Below, piece by piece: positions 6,201 to 7,015 of a stretch of DNA of 7,015 nt (position 1 is its first letter; every line of letters begins with the position of its first letter). The notes beneath the pieces were generated by a model. That model was given only the letters and a program-made list of their open reading frames with translations. It was not told the DNA's origin and did not search any database. Source of the stretch: Streptomyces rubellomurinus (GTDB lineage Bacteria > Actinomycetota > Actinomycetes > Streptomycetales > Streptomycetaceae); assembly GCF_000961885.1 (NCBI RefSeq), contig NZ_JZKH01000166.1, positions 1 through 7,015 of the forward strand, given 5' to 3'. The position numbers and the translations under genes were made by a program.

Positions 6201-7015
6201 CCCAGTCGACCGGTGTGCCGTGGACGAAGGCGGCGGCGAGTCCGGCCGCCAGGGCCTCCCGGGGGTCGCGGTTCCGGCGCTGGAGGGGCAGGGCGGTGGC
6301 GTCGGTGCCGGCCGTGCACTCGGCGACCATCGGCGTCAGCGCCGCCTCCGGCCCCAACTCCACGAACACGGACGCGCCTTCGGCCCGGGCCGCGCCCACC
6401 GCGTCGGCGAAACGCACCGGCTCGCAGACCTGCCGCACCCAGTACTCCGGATCGCACACCTCGGCCGGAGTCGCGAGGCGGCCCGTCACGTCCGAGGCCA
6501 GCGGGATCGACGGCTCCGCGAGCTCGATACCCGCCACCACCTCCCGCAGCCCGGCCAGCACCGGCTCCATCAGCACCGAATGGAACGCGTGCGACACCGC
6601 GAGGCGCTTCGCCCGCCAGCCACGCTCCCTGCACAACTCCCGTACGAGGTCCACCGCTTCGGCCTCACCCGACACCACCACCGACGCCGGGCCGTTCACC
6701 GCCGCGACCCCCACCACCCCCGGGCGGCACTCCGTAAGAAGCGCCACCACCTGCGCCTCACTCGCCCCCACCGCCAGCATCGCCCCACCGGACGGCAGTT
6801 CGCCCATCAACCGGGCCCGCGCCGCCACCAGAGCGACCGCACCCTCCAACGAGAACACCCCGGCCACGTACGCCGCCGTGATCCCGCCCAGCGAATGCCC
6901 CAGCACCACCTCGGGCTGCGGCGTCCAGGAGCGCCACAACCGGTACAACGCCACCTCGAACGCGAACAACACCGGCTGCACCACACCGGTTTCCGTGTCG
7001 CCCTCGGCCTCCCCC
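3202..7015 (-). CDS. Modular type I polyketide synthase, final module AT-KR-ACP-TE (5' partial)
   Basis: The frame stays open to the right edge (first whole codon at 7012-7014), so the GTG at 6984 is internal; the upstream KS and the start lie outside. 1270 residues are visible, numbered from the edge. The AT occupies about 1-285: nucleophile motif GHSLGG with S41, the malonyl-type motif HAFH at 142-145, and the post-AT motif YAFQGRPYWL at 286-295. Only about 75 residues separate this from the KR structural half (SWRHELRWEPW, 369-379), so DH and ER are absent. The KR catalytic half has the NADPH loop TGGTGALGG (610-618) and K716, S740, Y753, N757, all present. It has no LDD motif, and W745 lies 8 residues before Y753, as in A-type (L-hydroxy) ketoreductases; Q750 rather than His favours A1. 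The ACP has GFDSL (920-924) with phosphopantetheine site S923. A helical linker (about 987-1017) precedes a thioesterase with CFPPF (1046-1050), nucleophile S1116 in GYSSSG, D1148 and H1243. It adds a malonyl unit, reduces it to a hydroxyl and releases the chain as acid or lactone. It heads the operon containing the SnoaL-like and P450 genes. TGA stop at 3202-3204. The product is unknown. Confidence 0.97.
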   Translation of the reverse strand, partial: GEAEGDTETGVVQPVLFAFEVALYRLWRSWTPQPEVVLGHSLGGITAAYVAGVFSLEGAVALVAARARLMGELPSGGAMLAVGASEAQVVALLTECRPGVVGVAAVNGPASVVVSGEAEAVDLVRELCRERGWRAKRLAVSHAFHSVLMEPVLAGLREVVAGIELAEPSIPLASDVTGRLATPAEVCDPEYWVRQVCEPVRFADAVGAARAEGASVFVELGPEAALTPMVAECTAGTDATALPLQRRNRDPREALAAGLAAAFVHGTPVDWAATVTGAQRVDLPTYAFQGRPYWLAHEAPAPEPGPATEPRPEPAAALPDSGFWEAVEHTDLDRLTALLDVPADAPLRELLPALAAWRTEDRADRTARSWRHELRWEPWTPAATPAALTGCWLLVHTPAGAGLADAVEPVLTAAGARVLRRELAAETAETAETAETVESTEPAEPADRADLAAWLAESAPAGVVSLLGAEPAKEAGDGPALVQAVTAAAILVQALADAGTAAPLWCLTAGACSVLGEDLAGATGAGIWGLGGVIGLEHPDSWGGLVDLPASPDDRSLATLPAVLAEAGGEDQFAIRPLGTFVRRLARPADAERPARPARRWRTGGTALITGGTGALGGHAARWLASRGAERVLVLGRRGAAAPGLDGLRADLAADGVDLVPIACDLAAPDAVDRLGEALRDELPYIRTVLHAAGVAGPARLLDTDPAGIAATITAKAAGALALDELFGTAELDAFVLYSSGAGVWGGAAQGAYAAANAHLDALAVLRRRRGLAATAVAWGPWAAGGMADGEAGRHLARLGVRPMDPATALTALGQALDEDLTCVTVADVDWSRLARSYAAARPRPLIADLVGPERATPDAPPTSPAPADAPRPLRERAAELSPAQLAAELLDLVRTEVAAQLGHPDAAAVDPHQPFREMGFDSLATIGLARRLGEATGLDLPSTLVYDHAGATALVAHLADALADAPAGGSAARHLPRPEPGTEESNELLGSLYRQLALRGQMDDAEALLVGASGLRETSADRRRLAALAGSVRMSEGGGHPRLICFPPFAPVDGAIQFGRLATAFDGFCATAVLTVPGFRSGEPLAASRDVLLDLLADATLRCAGGEPFVVLGYSSSGWLAHGVTSRLQAAGSAAAGTAPTGQVLLDTYLPASMSRRMRRAMNYEVIVRRHAFTALGYVGLTAIGSYRRMFRGWEPEPTAVPTLFVRPSRCVPGSPEDPMTGEEWRSAWPHAHTAVEVEGDHCTMIGEHAERTGAAVRDWIAGLSPSAP
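5679..5741 (-). repeat. Seven-unit 9-bp tandem repeat inside the PKS KR region
   Basis: On the plus strand the 9-mer CGGTCTCGG occurs four times in exact tandem (5706-5741), preceded by three related units (CGGGCTCGG twice and TGGACTCGA, 5679-5705). Because the unit is a multiple of three it stays in frame and encodes seven tripeptides, read as ETA, ETA, ETA, ETV, EST, EPA, EPA (protein residues 426-446). It lies in the structural, non-catalytic half of the KR, probably a surface loop. The nearly identical copies suggest recent slippage. Confidence 0.9.

Noticed and set aside
2530..6740. TTA (bldA-dependent) leucine codons
   Set aside because: The TAA triplets I saw on the plus strand within the minus-strand genes (near 2533 and 6735) are out of frame, reading CGT-TAC and CTT-ACG, so I found no TTA codon by eye.
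6982..6984. GTG at 6984 as the start of a protein beginning within the AT
   Set aside because: The frame continues upstream to the window edge and the sequence before it fits the AT; a start here would cut the AT just before its active site.

Overview
The window is very GC-rich, with dense long reading frames whose third codon positions are mostly G or C, GTG starts and purine-rich Shine-Dalgarno sites. Together with a modular type I polyketide synthase (PKS), a bacterial class I P450 and an RHS-type protein, this points to an actinomycete, most likely Streptomyces or a close relative. I recognise families but not a specific named cluster, so no gene symbols are given.

Layout. Plus strand, 1-1371: the C-terminal end of an RHS/YD-repeat protein whose 5' part lies outside the window. 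It has a canonical RHS-associated core ending in DPSGL, followed by a roughly 300-residue tip that I cannot assign. Positions 1381-1418: a perfect 17-bp hairpin with a TTCG loop, sitting between two convergent genes and probably terminating both. Minus strand, read from 7015 down to 1437: (i) the C-terminal part of a modular PKS, AT (partial)-KR-ACP-TE, running off the right edge; (ii) a small SnoaL/NTF2-like protein; (iii) a cytochrome P450 whose GTG start overlaps the SnoaL-like stop by 4 bp. There is no gene-free stretch over 300 bases; the gaps are 65 bp (1372-1436) and 53 bp (3149-3201).

How the genes fit together. The three minus-strand genes look like the 3' end of a polyketide biosynthetic operon. 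The PKS subunit performs the last extension: the AT carries the malonyl-type HAFH motif, the KR has A-type signatures and appears active, and there is no DH or ER. The thioesterase then releases the chain as an acid or lactone. The nascent chain should therefore end in a beta-hydroxyacyl unit built from malonyl-CoA. The SnoaL-like protein and P450 are placed as tailoring enzymes. The hairpin and the unrelated convergent RHS gene mark a plausible cluster edge.

Most interesting points: the P450 lacks the usual acidic residue of the I-helix acid-alcohol pair (AGHVTT); the TE nucleophile motif is GYSSSG rather than GxSxG; the AT-coding segment has the opposite G/C strand skew from the rest of the operon, suggesting AT exchange or gene conversion; and the RHS tip is unassigned and has no immunity gene directly downstream. 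I saw no clear evidence of a wholly new system; the RHS tip is the best candidate for an undescribed activity.
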